Shown here piece after piece: positions 1 through 11,139 of a DNA stretch of 64,000 bases. Each line of letters opens with the position of its first letter. Within the stretch, counting starts at the first letter, position 1. This stretch comes from Glycomyces artemisiae (GTDB taxonomy: Bacteria; Actinomycetota; Actinomycetes; Mycobacteriales; Micromonosporaceae), in assembly GCF_003002955.1 (NCBI RefSeq), contig NZ_PVTJ01000002.1:843953-907952 (forward strand). The letters run 5' to 3'. The translations under genes and the position numbers were made by a program. The notes below the pieces were generated by a model that was not told where the DNA came from, did not search any database, and saw only the letters and a program-made list of their open reading frames with translations.

Positions 1-1
1 C

Positions 2-604
2 AACCTCAGCCCGACCGACCCGCAGCAGGGCTCGGGCGACGCCGACGCCGCCAACGCCGCGCTGGAGGCGGCCGGGTACACCACCGGCGACACGCTCATG
101 ACGCCCGACGGCGACCCGGTCACGCTGGTCTTCCGCTACGGCGACGGGGACCCGACCCGCACGCTCATCGGCGAGGTCGTCCAGTCCCGGCTCGCCGCGA
201 TCGGCGTCGACGTGACGCTCACGGCGATCCCGGACGGCCAGCTCGGCCCGGTCCTGTCCGAAGCGGACTTCGACCTCATCGTCTACGGCTGGTCGGGCAC
301 GCCCGCGTTCACGACCGCGCCGTACCAGTACTTCGGCTCCACCTCGGGCTCGAACTTCGGCGGCTACGCCCTCGACGGGCTCGACGAGGCCATCGCCAAG
401 GTCACCTCGACGACCTCGCTCGACGAGGCCGCCGGGTTCGCCAACGACGTCGACGCCATGGTCATGCCCGCGGCGTTCACGCTGCCGCTGTTCGACGAGC
501 CGCAGTCGACGATCTACAACCAGAACAACCTCGGCGGGGTCACCGCGAACGGCAACAGCCAGTCCGGCCCGCTGTGGGACGTCCAGAACTGGAAGCCCGC
601 CTAA
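2..604 (+). CDS. ABC transporter substrate-binding lipoprotein, family 5 (5'-truncated by window edge)
   Basis: Only the last 200 codons or so are present; the reading frame is open from base 2, so the start lies outside the window. The visible part is the C-terminal lobe of a family-5 (oligopeptide/dipeptide, DppA/OppA-like) periplasmic-type binding protein. It is closely similar in layout to the three full paralogs that follow: it shares the DFDLI-GWSG segment, a QYFGS segment and the terminal G-P-L-W-x-x-x-x-W-K ending. It should capture peptides or similar solutes outside the membrane and deliver them to the DppBC permease encoded at 6.9-8.9 kb. It resembles the 2892-4607 paralog most (shared PDG-LG-VL-E/A-DFDLI stretch). 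A strong hairpin terminator follows the stop. Confidence 0.9.
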   Translation, partial: NLSPTDPQQGSGDADAANAALEAAGYTTGDTLMTPDGDPVTLVFRYGDGDPTRTLIGEVVQSRLAAIGVDVTLTAIPDGQLGPVLSEADFDLIVYGWSGTPAFTTAPYQYFGSTSGSNFGGYALDGLDEAIAKVTSTTSLDEAAGFANDVDAMVMPAAFTLPLFDEPQSTIYNQNNLGGVTANGNSQSGPLWDVQNWKPA

Positions 605-617
605 CAGCAGGCGAGTG

Positions 618-649
618 GGAAGGGGCGGCCCGAGCGGGCCGCCCCTTCC
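618..649 (+). terminator. Intrinsic terminator after first substrate-binding protein gene
   Basis: A 15-bp perfect stem (bases 618-632 with 635-649) with a tight loop lies 14 bp past the stop codon. The 3' arm ends in CCCCTTCC, a weak pyrimidine tract. It separates the first binding-protein gene from the next, so each paralog may have its own transcript. Confidence 0.7.
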
Positions 650-850
650 GCGTATCGGTCGGGTAACAATGATCCGCCAAATCCGTACCGAGACATTCCA
701 TTCGTCCCGGCTCCGTGGAAGCCTGTGACCCAGTACTGCCGAGGCGGCCGTCCGCCCCCTCTGCGCCCGCGCGCGGCACCGACGCCGCATCCCCGCGGTC
801 CGCGAACGGGCGATCCCTCGGTCGACACACCCAATGGAGGAGACACAGCA

Positions 851-2557
851 ATGGCTCTTACCCGTAGAGCACTCGGCGGACTGACCATCGGCGGGTCGTC
901 TGCACTCATGCTGGCGGCCTGCGGCGGCAACGAAGAGGACGGCGGCGAGCCCAGCGGCGAGCTGGTCTGGGCGATCGCGTACCCGTGGGAAGCCTGGAAC
1001 GAGAACACCAGCACCGGCAACAACATCGCCGGGCACATCGCCATGGCCCCGCAGAACCCGATGGGCGCCATCGGCTACGACTTCGACCCCGAGGGCAACG
1101 TCTTCTACGACGACGCCATCTTCGAGGGCGAGCCGCAGCTCATCAGCGAGGCCCCGATGCAGATCCAGGTGACCCTCAAGGAGGGCGCCCAGTGGTCGGA
1201 CGGCAAGCCGATCCGCCTGGAGGACTTCATCTTCCAGTGGTACTCGCTGTCGGGCAACCCCGAGCACGCCAACCAGGAGAAGGCCCTCCCGGCCTCCACC
1301 GCCTGGGGCGCCACGGTCGCCTCGATCGAGGAGACCGAACCCGGCGTCATCGTCTTCACGTTCACCGAGGGCAACGTCGACCCGGAGTGGACCTTCACGG
1401 GCGGCGTCTACCTGCCCAGCCACTACGCCGAGGAAGAGGGCGGCTTCGCGAACTGGGCGACCGACCCCGAGGTCATGGGCGACGCGATCACCTGGTTCAA
1501 CGAGAACCTGGCGACGGTCGGCTCCGGCCCGTACAAGCCCGTGGACTCCAAGCTCGGCGAGTACATCGTCTACGAGCCCAACGAGAACTACCAGGGCTCG
1601 AAGAAGGCCAAGTTCACCAAGCTCACGATGAAGCCGGTGACGGGCATCGAGGCCGAGGTGACCGAGCTGCGCCAGGGCACCATCGCGGGCTGCTGGCCGA
1701 ACGACTTCTCGCTGGAGATCCTCCAGGAGCTCGACGAGAACCCCGAGGAGTGGAAGTACGAGACGTACGCGGGCGCGACCTGGTCGCACTTCGACATCAA
1801 CGTGCGCAACGGCTTCCTCAAGGACGTCGAGCTCCGCAAGGCCGTCTTCACGACGGTCGACATCAACGAGATCAAGGAGCGGGCGTTCCCCGGCACCGAG
1901 GTCCCGTGGCTCGGCAACCACTTCTTCACCGAGGAGAGCTCCTACTACGAGGACTACCTGACCCCGGCGAACTACGGCCTCGGCGACATCGACGCCGCCA
2001 AGGCGATCCTCACCGCGGCCGGGTACACCTGGAACGCCGAGGGCAAGCTGGAGAAGGACGGCGAGCAGGTCGTCTTCAACTTCCGCTTCGCGACCTCCAA
2101 CGAGATCCGCAAGCTCACCGGCGAGATCATCCAGGCCCAGCTGGAGCCGCTCGGCATCGACCTGGAGCTGAAGGGCTTCGGCGACGAGGACTTCTCGGCG
2201 ACGCTCGCGTCCGCGGACTTCGACATGATCGTGTTCTCGTGGGTCGGCTCCCCGGCGTTCACGGGCAGCCCGAACCAGTACTTCTCGACGGACTCGGCCT
2301 CCAACTACGGCGGCTACGACGACCCGGTCATCAACGAGCTGCTCCCGAAGGTCCGCGGCACGTTCGACCTCGCCGAGGCGGCCGAATTCGCGAACCAGAT
2401 CAGCGCCCAGGCGGTCGCGCAGGCCTACACCCTGCCGCTGTACTCCAGCCCGCTGTCGGTCATCTGGAACTCGAAGCTCGTCGACCTCCCCGAGCCGGTG
2501 AACCCGAACAGCCAGGCCGCCATGGCGTGGAACCTCCGCGAGTGGAGCAAGCCGTAG
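851..2557 (+). CDS. ABC transporter substrate-binding lipoprotein, family 5
   Basis: Encodes 568 aa. The start ATG at 851 is preceded by GGAGGA (836-841); an in-frame extension upstream has no ribosome site. Residues 1-22 are a lipoprotein signal (MALTRRALGG... ending LAAC), with lipobox Cys at about 22 and a Gly/Asp-rich spacer after it. The first residues also carry a TRRALGG stretch that resembles a twin-arginine motif. The mature part is a full SBP_bac_5 fold of normal length, anchored on the outer face of the membrane and expected to bind peptides for the DppBCDF importer. It is one of four tandem paralogs; this copy and the next share the same first ten residues, which indicates duplication. 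Substrate preference cannot be read from the sequence. Confidence 0.93.
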   Translation: MALTRRALGGLTIGGSSALMLAACGGNEEDGGEPSGELVWAIAYPWEAWNENTSTGNNIAGHIAMAPQNPMGAIGYDFDPEGNVFYDDAIFEGEPQLISEAPMQIQVTLKEGAQWSDGKPIRLEDFIFQWYSLSGNPEHANQEKALPASTAWGATVASIEETEPGVIVFTFTEGNVDPEWTFTGGVYLPSHYAEEEGGFANWATDPEVMGDAITWFNENLATVGSGPYKPVDSKLGEYIVYEPNENYQGSKKAKFTKLTMKPVTGIEAEVTELRQGTIAGCWPNDFSLEILQELDENPEEWKYETYAGATWSHFDINVRNGFLKDVELRKAVFTTVDINEIKERAFPGTEVPWLGNHFFTEESSYYEDYLTPANYGLGDIDAAKAILTAAGYTWNAEGKLEKDGEQVVFNFRFATSNEIRKLTGEIIQAQLEPLGIDLELKGFGDEDFSATLASADFDMIVFSWVGSPAFTGSPNQYFSTDSASNYGGYDDPVINELLPKVRGTFDLAEAAEFANQISAQAVAQAYTLPLYSSPLSVIWNSKLVDLPEPVNPNSQAAMAWNLREWSKP

Positions 2558-2891
2558 CGAACCCGCGCCGAACGGCGCGTGGAATCCGCGCGCCGATTCG
2601 CGATACTGCATCCCGATAATTCACTGAATTCCCCCGTGGGGCCGATGCCACATCGGCCCCACGGTCCATTCAGACCACACGCTCCAGGGCGCAAAGTCAC
2701 GAATGCATCACGAATAAACTCCAGTTGGGCCCTCCGCCGTGTCAATCCGCTCACGTCTGTGCCAGTGTTTGTCACAACACCGCCGAGGGACGCACGCCTT
2801 CCCCCAAACCGTTTCGTCCGGACGCGAGGCATCGGCGCTTTCGCGGCCGACCGGAGGCCCCTCGGCATCGATATCTGGAGGAGAAACACAA
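2558..2891 (+). other. Intergenic region with a perfect 14-bp inverted repeat
   Basis: The 334 bases between two paralogous binding-protein genes hold no gene. Bases 2634-2647 and 2651-2664 form a perfect 14-bp stem with a three-base loop, probably a terminator or transcript-stabilising hairpin. No T tract follows it. The remainder should carry the promoter of the next gene, but no clear -35/-10 pair was recognised. Confidence 0.5.
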
Positions 2892-4607
2892 ATGGCTCTT
2901 ACCCGTAGAGCTCTCGGCGGCCTGTCCCTCGGCGGCGGCGCCGCCCTCACGCTCGCTGCCTGCGGCGGCAACGACGGCGACGGCGGCGGTTCCGGCAAGA
3001 CTGAGGTCGTCTGGGCGATCTCCTCCGCCTGGGCCTCCTGGAACGAGAACACCCAGGCCGGCAACAACTCCTACGGCCACCAGGCCATGGTGCCGATGGC
3101 CGCCGGCTCCGGCGACTTCGACCCCAACGCCAAGTGGGTCTACGACGACGCCATCTTCGCCTCGGAGCCGGAGCTCGTCTCCGAAGCCCCGATGACCATC
3201 AAGTACACGCTGAACGAGAACGCCCAGTGGTCGGACGGCAACCCCGTCCGCGTCGAGGACTTCATCTTCCAGTGGTACTCGATGTCCGGCAACCCTGAGC
3301 ACGCCAACCAGGAGAAGGCCCTCCCGGCCTCCATCGACTGGGGCTCCCAGGTCGCCTCCATCGAGCAGGCCGAGGACGGCTCGATCGTCGTCACCTACGT
3401 CGAGGGCTACTCCGACCCCGAGTGGCTCTACGCCTCCACGATCTACCTCCCCTCGCACATCGCCGAGGCCAACGGCTTCGCCGACTGGCAGACCGACCCC
3501 GAGGTCATGGGCGACGCGATCCAGTACTTCGAGACCACCGCCCCGACCGCCGACGGCCAGGGCGTGCTCGGCACCGGCCCGTACAAGGTCGTCGACGCCA
3601 AGCTCGGCGAGTACGTGGTCTACGAGATCAACGAGAACTACCAGGGCTCCGTCAAGCCCACCATCGAGAAGATCACGCTCAAGGTCGTCGAGGGCACCGC
3701 CAACATCGTCACCGAGATGCGCCAGGGCACCATCGACGGCGCCTGGCCGAGCGAGTTCTCCGAGGAGGAGAACGCCAAGCTCGCCGAGGACCCGAACATG
3801 CAGATCGAGACCTACGCGGGCTCGGTGTGGCTGCACTTCGACACCAACGTGCAGAACGAGTTCCTCAAGGACGTCCCGCTGCGCCAGGCGGTCTTCACCG
3901 CCATCAACATCCCGGACATCTCGGCCAAGAACTACCCGGAGAGCGGCGTCCAGCAGAAGCTGAACCACTTCTTCTCCAACGACAACGAGTACTTCCAGGA
4001 CATCATCGGCCCGACGGGCCAGGGCTCCGGCGACGTCGCCAAGGCCGCCGAGATCCTCACCACCGCCGGCTACACCGGCGCCGAAGAGGGCGGCACCCTG
4101 ACCACGCCCGACGGCAAGGCCGTGACCTTCCGCATCCGCTACGCGGAGTCGGACCCGGTCCGCAAGCTCGCCGCCGAGCTGGCGCAGGCCTCCCTCGCCT
4201 CCATCGGCATCGCGCTCGAACTCGTCGCGATCCCGGACGGCGAGCTCGGCAACGTGCTCGCCGAGGGCGACTTCGACCTGATCATCTTCGGCTGGTCCGG
4301 CTCGGCCGCCTTCACCGTCGCGCCGTCGCAGTACTTCCAGTCGGACTCCGGCTCGAACTACGGCAAGTACAACAACCCGGCCGCCGACGAGGCGATCGCG
4401 AAGGTTCGCGCGACCTTCGACATCGACGAGGCCGCCGCCGCCGCCAACGAGGTCGACGCGATCGTCGTCCCGGACGCCTACACCCTGCCGATCTTCGACG
4501 AGCCGCAGGCGTTCTACAACAACCCGCAGGTCCTGGAGGGCCCGGTCGTCAACGGCTACACCCAGGCCGGACCGCTCTTCAACATCCGCGAGTGGAAGCT
4601 CAAGTAG
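2892..4607 (+). CDS. ABC transporter substrate-binding lipoprotein, family 5
   Basis: Encodes 571 aa. ATG at 2892 follows GGAGGAG (2877-2883). It has a lipoprotein signal with the same MALTRRALGG beginning as the preceding paralog and a lipobox ending LAAC, then a Gly/Asp-rich tether. The body is a family-5 solute-binding protein; a signature shared with the neighbours is NAQWSDGNPVRVEDFIFQWY near residue 120. Expected role: high-affinity capture of peptide-like solutes for the DppBCDF membrane complex downstream. A 15-bp hairpin terminator follows. The N-terminal third is nearly the same as that of the preceding paralog, while the C-terminal third is closer to the truncated first copy, so the array may have recombined. 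Confidence 0.93.
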   Translation: MALTRRALGGLSLGGGAALTLAACGGNDGDGGGSGKTEVVWAISSAWASWNENTQAGNNSYGHQAMVPMAAGSGDFDPNAKWVYDDAIFASEPELVSEAPMTIKYTLNENAQWSDGNPVRVEDFIFQWYSMSGNPEHANQEKALPASIDWGSQVASIEQAEDGSIVVTYVEGYSDPEWLYASTIYLPSHIAEANGFADWQTDPEVMGDAIQYFETTAPTADGQGVLGTGPYKVVDAKLGEYVVYEINENYQGSVKPTIEKITLKVVEGTANIVTEMRQGTIDGAWPSEFSEEENAKLAEDPNMQIETYAGSVWLHFDTNVQNEFLKDVPLRQAVFTAINIPDISAKNYPESGVQQKLNHFFSNDNEYFQDIIGPTGQGSGDVAKAAEILTTAGYTGAEEGGTLTTPDGKAVTFRIRYAESDPVRKLAAELAQASLASIGIALELVAIPDGELGNVLAEGDFDLIIFGWSGSAAFTVAPSQYFQSDSGSNYGKYNNPAADEAIAKVRATFDIDEAAAAANEVDAIVVPDAYTLPIFDEPQAFYNNPQVLEGPVVNGYTQAGPLFNIREWKLK

Positions 4608-4625
4608 TCAGGGCTCGCTGAGCCC

Positions 4626-4660
4626 GAGCGGCGGAGCCCCTTTCCGGGGCTCCGCCGCTC
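4626..4660 (+). terminator. Intrinsic terminator after third substrate-binding protein gene
   Basis: A perfect 15-bp stem (4626-4640 with 4646-4660) encloses the loop TTTCC, 18 bp after the stop. It lies within a 418-base gap (4608-5025). The rest of that gap shows no gene; it contains an AT-richer stretch around 4775-4870 that is the likely promoter region of the next gene. Confidence 0.75.
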
Positions 4661-5025
4661 GCATGGTTTCTGAGCGGGTTCCGATCCGGTGGCGAGGCGA
4701 TGACGCACCGCCGCGGGCGGCCCGCCCGGACCCCGGCCCGGTCTCACTGTCGCGACGGGTTTCCCCTGGTGGACTGTGAAAATCCCACCTTTCGCAGCCA
4801 TTCAGGGAATGAACATCACGGGACTGTAACGAACGAAGCTCATCTCTGGTTCGGCTGTCCGAAACCTGCGATTCCCGTGGAAGGCTGTACCTCGCGTCAC
4901 CCGACCGCCGTCACACGGGGCCCTCCCGCGGCCCCCGGCGGCGAATCGGCCAGGCAGGCACACCGCCCCCACCACGGTGCCCTCCCCGCCGACCGGTCCG
5001 GCGGCGCAAACCCACGAGAGGAACC

Positions 5026-6762
5026 ATGAAGCGACACCACATGGCGGCCGTCGCCGCCTTCGCCTGCACCACCCTGGCCCTTGCGGGCTGCGGCCAGGGG
5101 AACGCGAGCTCGTCCAGCCTGGACGACTGCGTCACCGATGCCGCCGGGTGCAACGCCGGCGAGCGCGCGGACGGCGGCGAGATCACGTGGGCCATCGACG
5201 CCGGATGGAGCAGCTGGAACCAGAACACGGCCGACGGCAACAACGCGTACGTGAGCATCGCCCTCGCAGGCATGTGGCCGTACACCGGCCAGTGGGACCA
5301 GGACAACAACTTCATCGTCAACGAGGGCCTGTTCGCCTCCGAGCCGAAGCTCGTGAGCGAGAGCCCCGTGACCGTCGAGTACACCCTCAAAGAGGGCGCG
5401 AACTGGGGCGACGGCACCGACATCACCGTCGACGACTTCATCTACCACTGGTACGCCAGGTCCGGCAACAACGACCTGTGCGCCGAGTGCACCCCCGCGA
5501 CCACCACCTACGGCTCCCAGGTCGCCGGCATCGAGGGCGACGGGAACACCGTCACCGTCACCTACGTCGACTCGTACCACTCCGCCGAGTGGAAGTACGA
5601 GGAAGTGCTCTCCGAGCCCGCCCACATCGCCGAGGAGCAGGGCTTCGACTGGAAGAACGACCCGGCCGCCATGGCCGCGGCCGAGCTGTACTTCTCCGAG
5701 ACGACCCCCACCTGGACCACCGGCCCCTACAAGGTCGCCTCGGCGGCCATGGGCGAGTACGTGATCTACGAGCCGAACCCCGACTGGGCCGGCGACACCG
5801 AGGTCACCCTCGACAAGCTCACCTTCCAGGTCATCGAGGGCCTCGACAACATCGTCACCGCCCTGCGCAACGGCGAGATCGACGGCGCCTCCCCCTTCTC
5901 GGTCAACGCCGAGGCGATCACCCAGCTGGAGAGCGCCGACGGCCTCTCCTACTCGGTCGCGGGCGGCCCCTCGTGGGAGCACATCGACCTGAACACCAAC
6001 AACGAGTTCCTCTCCGACGTCAAGCTGCGCACCGCGGTGTTCCAGGCCATCGACCTGGAGAGCATCATCTCCCGCACCTACGCGTTCGTGCAGTCCGACA
6101 TCGAGCGGAAGAACAACCACCTCTTCCGCAACGGCTCGGAGTACTTCACCGACTACCTGACCTCCACCGGCCAGGGCGCGGGCGACATCGAGATGGCCCG
6201 CGACACCCTCGTGGACGCCGGGTACGAGTGGAGCGCCGACGGCGCCCTGCTCACCCCGGACGGCGAGGAAGTGAAGCTGAACTTCCGCTACATCGAGTCC
6301 CGCGAGTCGCGCAAGATCACCGGCGAGCTCACCCAGGCGACCCTCGCCGACCTCGGCATCGACGTCGAGCTCAAGCCGATCCCCGACGAGGACCTGGGCA
6401 CGGTCCTCGCCGAGAGCGACTTCGACATGATCAACTTCGGCTGGAGCTCGGACCCGCTGTTCGTGGGCTCCGCGTCCCAGTACTGGTCCTCCGCGTCGGG
6501 TTCGAACTTCGGCAACCTGAACGACCCGGAGCTGGACGCCCTCATCGAGGAGATCAACGGCACCCTGGACATGGACGACGCCGCCGCGCGCGCCAACGAG
6601 GCCGTCAAGCGCGTCATCGAGGACGCCTACGTCCTCCCGATCGTGGACTCACCGGTGGCGGTGATGGTCTCCGATAACTTGGTCAACGTCCGGGACAATT
6701 GGGCTTCCCAGCAACGAGCGGCCTACAACATCGCAGAATGGGGTGTGGCAGACACTGAGTAG
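5026..6762 (+). CDS. ABC transporter substrate-binding lipoprotein, family 5 (divergent paralog)
   Basis: Encodes 578 aa from ATG 5026, with a GAGAGGA ribosome site at about 5015-5021. Residues 1-21 form a lipoprotein signal ending LAGC. This paralog is the most divergent of the four. It has a different signal sequence and a Ser-rich tether. It also has extra cysteine pairs (DDC...AGC near residues 29-39 and LCAEC near 149) that could form disulfides and that the other three lack. The fold and length match family-5 binding proteins. It lies directly upstream of the permease genes, with a 172-bp gap containing a 7-bp hairpin (6862-6879). That makes it the copy most likely co-transcribed with dppBCDF, with the hairpin possibly damping read-through. 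Confidence 0.93.
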   Translation: MKRHHMAAVAAFACTTLALAGCGQGNASSSSLDDCVTDAAGCNAGERADGGEITWAIDAGWSSWNQNTADGNNAYVSIALAGMWPYTGQWDQDNNFIVNEGLFASEPKLVSESPVTVEYTLKEGANWGDGTDITVDDFIYHWYARSGNNDLCAECTPATTTYGSQVAGIEGDGNTVTVTYVDSYHSAEWKYEEVLSEPAHIAEEQGFDWKNDPAAMAAAELYFSETTPTWTTGPYKVASAAMGEYVIYEPNPDWAGDTEVTLDKLTFQVIEGLDNIVTALRNGEIDGASPFSVNAEAITQLESADGLSYSVAGGPSWEHIDLNTNNEFLSDVKLRTAVFQAIDLESIISRTYAFVQSDIERKNNHLFRNGSEYFTDYLTSTGQGAGDIEMARDTLVDAGYEWSADGALLTPDGEEVKLNFRYIESRESRKITGELTQATLADLGIDVELKPIPDEDLGTVLAESDFDMINFGWSSDPLFVGSASQYWSSASGSNFGNLNDPELDALIEEINGTLDMDDAAARANEAVKRVIEDAYVLPIVDSPVAVMVSDNLVNVRDNWASQQRAAYNIAEWGVADTE

Positions 6763-6934
6763 TTTTTACCTTCGAGTCGCCCATTCCGGGCGAGAACCCG
6801 CTCGCTGGTGAGGCCGGAGCTTTGAGGCCGCAGAATGGGGAGTCAGTGAGCCCAATGAGGAGCCGCGCGACAGCGCGGCGGGGCCGGTCGGCAGGCGGAC
6901 CGGGCCACAGTAGAGAAACCGTTAACGAGGCATT

Positions 6935-7960
6935 ATGGTTGTATTCATAATCCGGCGCACCCTGATGATGATCCCGGTGCTGCTGGGGGCCACTATCCTG
7001 TGTTTCGCCCTGGTCGACTTGTCGAACGACCCGGTACAGGACAGGGTCTTCGAGATCGAGCAGTCCACCGGCGAACCGGTCCCCCAGAGCACCATCGACG
7101 CCCTCGAAGCGTCCTGGTACTACGACCGCTCGGTCCCCGAGCGGTACTGGATCTGGCTCACCGGGCTGGGCGACACCAACGACGACATCGGCCTGCTCCA
7201 GGGCAAGTGGGGCCCCTCCATCGAGGGTTCGGCCATGGACATCGGCACTGAGATCTCCAGCAGGTTCTGGATCACGCTCCGGCTGGTCCTGTTCGCCACC
7301 ATCGCGTCGATCGGCATCGCCATTCTCGCGGGTGTCGTCAGCGCCGTCAAACAGTATTCGAGGACGGACTACACGCTGACGTTCCTCGGCTTCCTGTTCC
7401 TCGCCATGCCCATCTTCTGGCTCGGCTCCCTCTTCAAGGAGGGCGCCGTCCAGCTCAACAAGATCCTGGGCTCCACGGTCTTCCAGACCTACGGCTCCGG
7501 CACCACCGGCTTCCAGGGCAACGGCTGGGCGGTCTTCGTCGACTCCCTGCCCTACCTGATCGTGCCCACCCTGGTGCTCATGCTCGGCGGCTACGCGGCC
7601 ATCTCCCGCTACCAGCGCGCCAGCATGCTCGAAGTCATGAACTCCGACTACGTGCGCCTCGCCCGGGCCAAGGGCGTCCGCAACGGCACCGTCATGCGGC
7701 GCCACGCCCTGCGGACCGCCCTCATCCCGGTCGCGACCTTCGCGCCCCTGGCCCTGTCCGGCGCCATGGGCGGCGCGATGGTCACCGAGTCCATCTTCGG
7801 CTGGAGGGGCCTGGGCGTGTACTCGCTCGACGCGATCAACGCGGGCGACACCTTCGCCGTCATGGCCTACGTGCTCATCTCCGGCGTCGTCGTCCTGATC
7901 GGCGTCCTGATCTCCGACATCCTGTACGGCGTGCTCGACCCGAGGATCCGCTATGAGTAA
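6935..7960 (+). CDS. dppB: Peptide ABC transporter permease, DppB/OppB type
   Basis: Encodes 341 aa from ATG 6935, with ACGAGG just upstream at a short spacing. It is a polytopic membrane protein of the BPD_transp_1 family. The first membrane segment spans about residues 10-29, a periplasmic-side loop follows to about 105, and five more segments come after. The cytoplasmic coupling loop (EAA motif) reads EVMNSDYVRLARAKGVRNG near residue 235, which docks onto the ATPase subunits. It forms the translocation channel with DppC. Its stop codon overlaps the dppC start by 8 bases, so the two are translationally coupled. Confidence 0.95.
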   Translation: MVVFIIRRTLMMIPVLLGATILCFALVDLSNDPVQDRVFEIEQSTGEPVPQSTIDALEASWYYDRSVPERYWIWLTGLGDTNDDIGLLQGKWGPSIEGSAMDIGTEISSRFWITLRLVLFATIASIGIAILAGVVSAVKQYSRTDYTLTFLGFLFLAMPIFWLGSLFKEGAVQLNKILGSTVFQTYGSGTTGFQGNGWAVFVDSLPYLIVPTLVLMLGGYAAISRYQRASMLEVMNSDYVRLARAKGVRNGTVMRRHALRTALIPVATFAPLALSGAMGGAMVTESIFGWRGLGVYSLDAINAGDTFAVMAYVLISGVVVLIGVLISDILYGVLDPRIRYE

Positions 7961-8864
7961 CACCGCTGCCCCGCGCCTCGACGCCGAGGCCATCACCAGC
8001 AAGGAGCGCGGCCAGTGGGAGCTGGTGTTCCGCCGCTTCTTCCGCCACCGCGCCGCGGTCGTCAGCCTCGTGATCTTCGTGGTGGTCGTCCTGTTCGCGT
8101 ACGTCGGGCCCTTCCTGTGGAAGTGGGACTACAAGATCCACTCGGAGATCCCCTCGTGGGCCGCCCCGAGCCTCGCCCACCCGTTCGGCACCGACAAGGC
8201 CGGCCGCGACATGCTCGGCGCGATGATGCAGGCGACGAAGCAGTCCCTGAACGTCGCCCTCGTCGTCGCGATCGGCTCCACGGTCATCGGCGCGCTCTAC
8301 GGCGCCGTCGCCGGGTTCTACCGCGGCTGGGTCGACTCGGTGCTCATGCGCTTCCTCGACATCATGTTCGTGATCCCGTTCCTGGTCATCACGGGCGCGC
8401 TCGCCGGGGCCATCGACACCTCCGTGCGCTGGTACCACATGGCCATCATCCTCGCCGTGTTCGGCTGGACCTCCATCGCGCGCGCCGTGCGCGCCGAAGT
8501 CCTGTCCCTGCGCGAGAAGGAGTTCATCGAGGCGGCCCGCTCGGCGGGCGGCTCCGACTGGCACATCATCACCAAGCACCTGATCCCGAACACGATGAGC
8601 GTCATCATCGTGTCCGCGACGCTCCAGATCGCCTTCGCCATCCTGTCCGAGACGACCCTGTCGTTCCTCGGCCTGGGCATCCAGAGCCCCGACACGTCGC
8701 TGGGCCTGCTCATCGACGCGGCGGGCGCGTCGGCTTTCAACGAGCACTGGTACCTGTTCTACATCCCGGGTGTCATGATCATCCTGATCGCGCTGACCAT
8801 CAACTTCATCGGCGACGGCATGCGCGACGCGATGGACCCGCGACAGACGATGGTGAGGCGATAG
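7953..8864 (+). CDS. dppC: Peptide ABC transporter permease, DppC/OppC type
   Basis: Encodes 303 aa. ATG 7953 overlaps the end of dppB (ATGAGTAA). The N-terminus carries the short cytoplasmic OppC_N segment, followed by a first membrane helix at about 32-50 and a BPD_transp_1 domain. The EAA coupling loop is [17 protein letters not shown] near residue 190. It is the partner channel subunit of DppB for uptake of peptide-like solutes. The next gene, an ATPase, starts 2 bp after its stop, consistent with one operon. Confidence 0.95.
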   Translation: MSNTAAPRLDAEAITSKERGQWELVFRRFFRHRAAVVSLVIFVVVVLFAYVGPFLWKWDYKIHSEIPSWAAPSLAHPFGTDKAGRDMLGAMMQATKQSLNVALVVAIGSTVIGALYGAVAGFYRGWVDSVLMRFLDIMFVIPFLVITGALAGAIDTSVRWYHMAIILAVFGWTSIARAVRAEVLSLREKEFIEAARSAGGSDWHIITKHLIPNTMSVIIVSATLQIAFAILSETTLSFLGLGIQSPDTSLGLLIDAAGASAFNEHWYLFYIPGVMIILIALTINFIGDGMRDAMDPRQTMVRR

Positions 8865-8866
8865 GC

Positions 8867-10005
8867 ATGGCGAACATCTCGGTCTCCACCAGCGACAAGG
8901 GCCGCGCCACGGGCACCAAGGGCGACACCGTCCTGGCGGTGAAGGACCTCGCGGTCGGCTTCCCGACCGACGACGGCCTCGTCAACGCCGTCCGCGGCGT
9001 CTCCTACGAGCTGCGCCGCGGCCAGAGCCTCGGCATCGTGGGCGAGTCGGGCTCGGGCAAGTCGGTGACCTCCATGGCGATCATGGGCCTGCTGCCCAAG
9101 ACCGCCCAGATCACCGGCTCGGCGAAGCTCGAAGGCGAGGAGCTCCTCGGCCTCGGCGACGCCGAACTGTCGCGCATCCGCGGCAAGAAGATCTCCATGA
9201 TCTTCCAGGACCCGCTGACCAGCCTCAACCCGGTCTACACGGTGGGCTACCAGCTCGCCGAGGCGATCCGGACCCACTACTCGGACATCTCCAAGTCCGA
9301 GGCGCGGGCCCGCTGCATCGACCTGCTCGACTCGGTCGGCATCCCGAACCCGCAGCAGCGGGTCGACGCCTACCCGCACGAGCTGTCGGGCGGCATGCGC
9401 CAGCGCGTCGTCATCGCCATCGCGATGGCGAACAACCCGGACGTCATCATCGCCGACGAGCCCACCACGGCCCTCGACGTGACCGTCCAGGCGCAGGTCC
9501 TCGAAGCCCTGGAGAAGGCCCGCGAAGAGGTCAACGCGGCGCTCATCCTGATCACGCACGACCTGGGCGTCATCGCCGGGCACACCGACGAGGTCCTGGT
9601 CATGTACGCCGGGCGCCCCGTCGAGCACGGCTCGGTCGACGAGATCTTCTACCAGCCGCGCATGCCGTACACGCTGGGCCTCATCGGCTCGCTCCCGCGC
9701 ATGGACGAGAGCCGCGACCAGCGCCTCACGCCCATCCACGGGACCCCGCCGTCGATGCTCAACCTGGCGCCGGGCTGCCCGTTCCGGGCCCGCTGCCCCA
9801 TGCACCAGGACATCTGCGCGGAGGTCGAACCCGACCTGCTGCCCATCAACGGCTCCGGCCACGTGGCCGCCTGCCACTTCTCGGACCAGCTCGAAGGCAA
9901 GGCCCCCGACGACGTGTTCGCGCCCGTCGCCACGGACCTGTCCGTCGAGGCCGAGGTGGAAGCCATGGACGCCGAAGGCGCCGCGGCCGCCGACGAGGAG
10001 GACAA

Positions 10006-10009
<4 letters not shown>
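8867..10009 (+). CDS. dppD: Peptide ABC transporter ATP-binding protein, DppD/OppD type
   Basis: Encodes 380 aa from ATG 8867, 2 bp after dppC; in-frame sequence further upstream is inside dppC and is not coding. Walker A is GESGSGKS (about residue 56), the signature is LSGGMRQRV, and Walker B is [12 protein letters not shown]. The C-terminal oligo/dipeptide-transporter extension carries CPFRARCPM and two further cysteines (C-E and AACHF), the set known to hold an iron-sulfur cluster in some OppD proteins. It hydrolyses ATP on the cytoplasmic face to power import. A 30-residue acidic tail ([13 protein letters not shown] end) follows the family core and looks like a lineage-specific addition. 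Confidence 0.95.
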
Positions 10010-11049
<1,040 letters not shown>

Positions 11050-11067
11050 TCGCTGCTGATCGAGATC

Positions 11068-11100
11068 GGCCGTCCCACCTGCTGGTGGGGCGGCCTTTCT
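11068..11100 (+). terminator. Intrinsic terminator of the dpp operon
   Basis: A 12-bp stem (11068-11079 with 11084-11095, one G-T wobble) with loop TGCT is followed directly by TTTCT. Position and shape fit a rho-independent terminator. Confidence 0.85.
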
Positions 11101-11139
11101 CGTTTGCCGGGGGAGCGGCGTGGCTGGGAGACTTCCGGC

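Noticed and set aside
985..2619. Alternative-frame ORF of 544 codons within the second binding-protein gene
   Set aside because: Arg/Gly-rich shadow frame of the lipoprotein gene.
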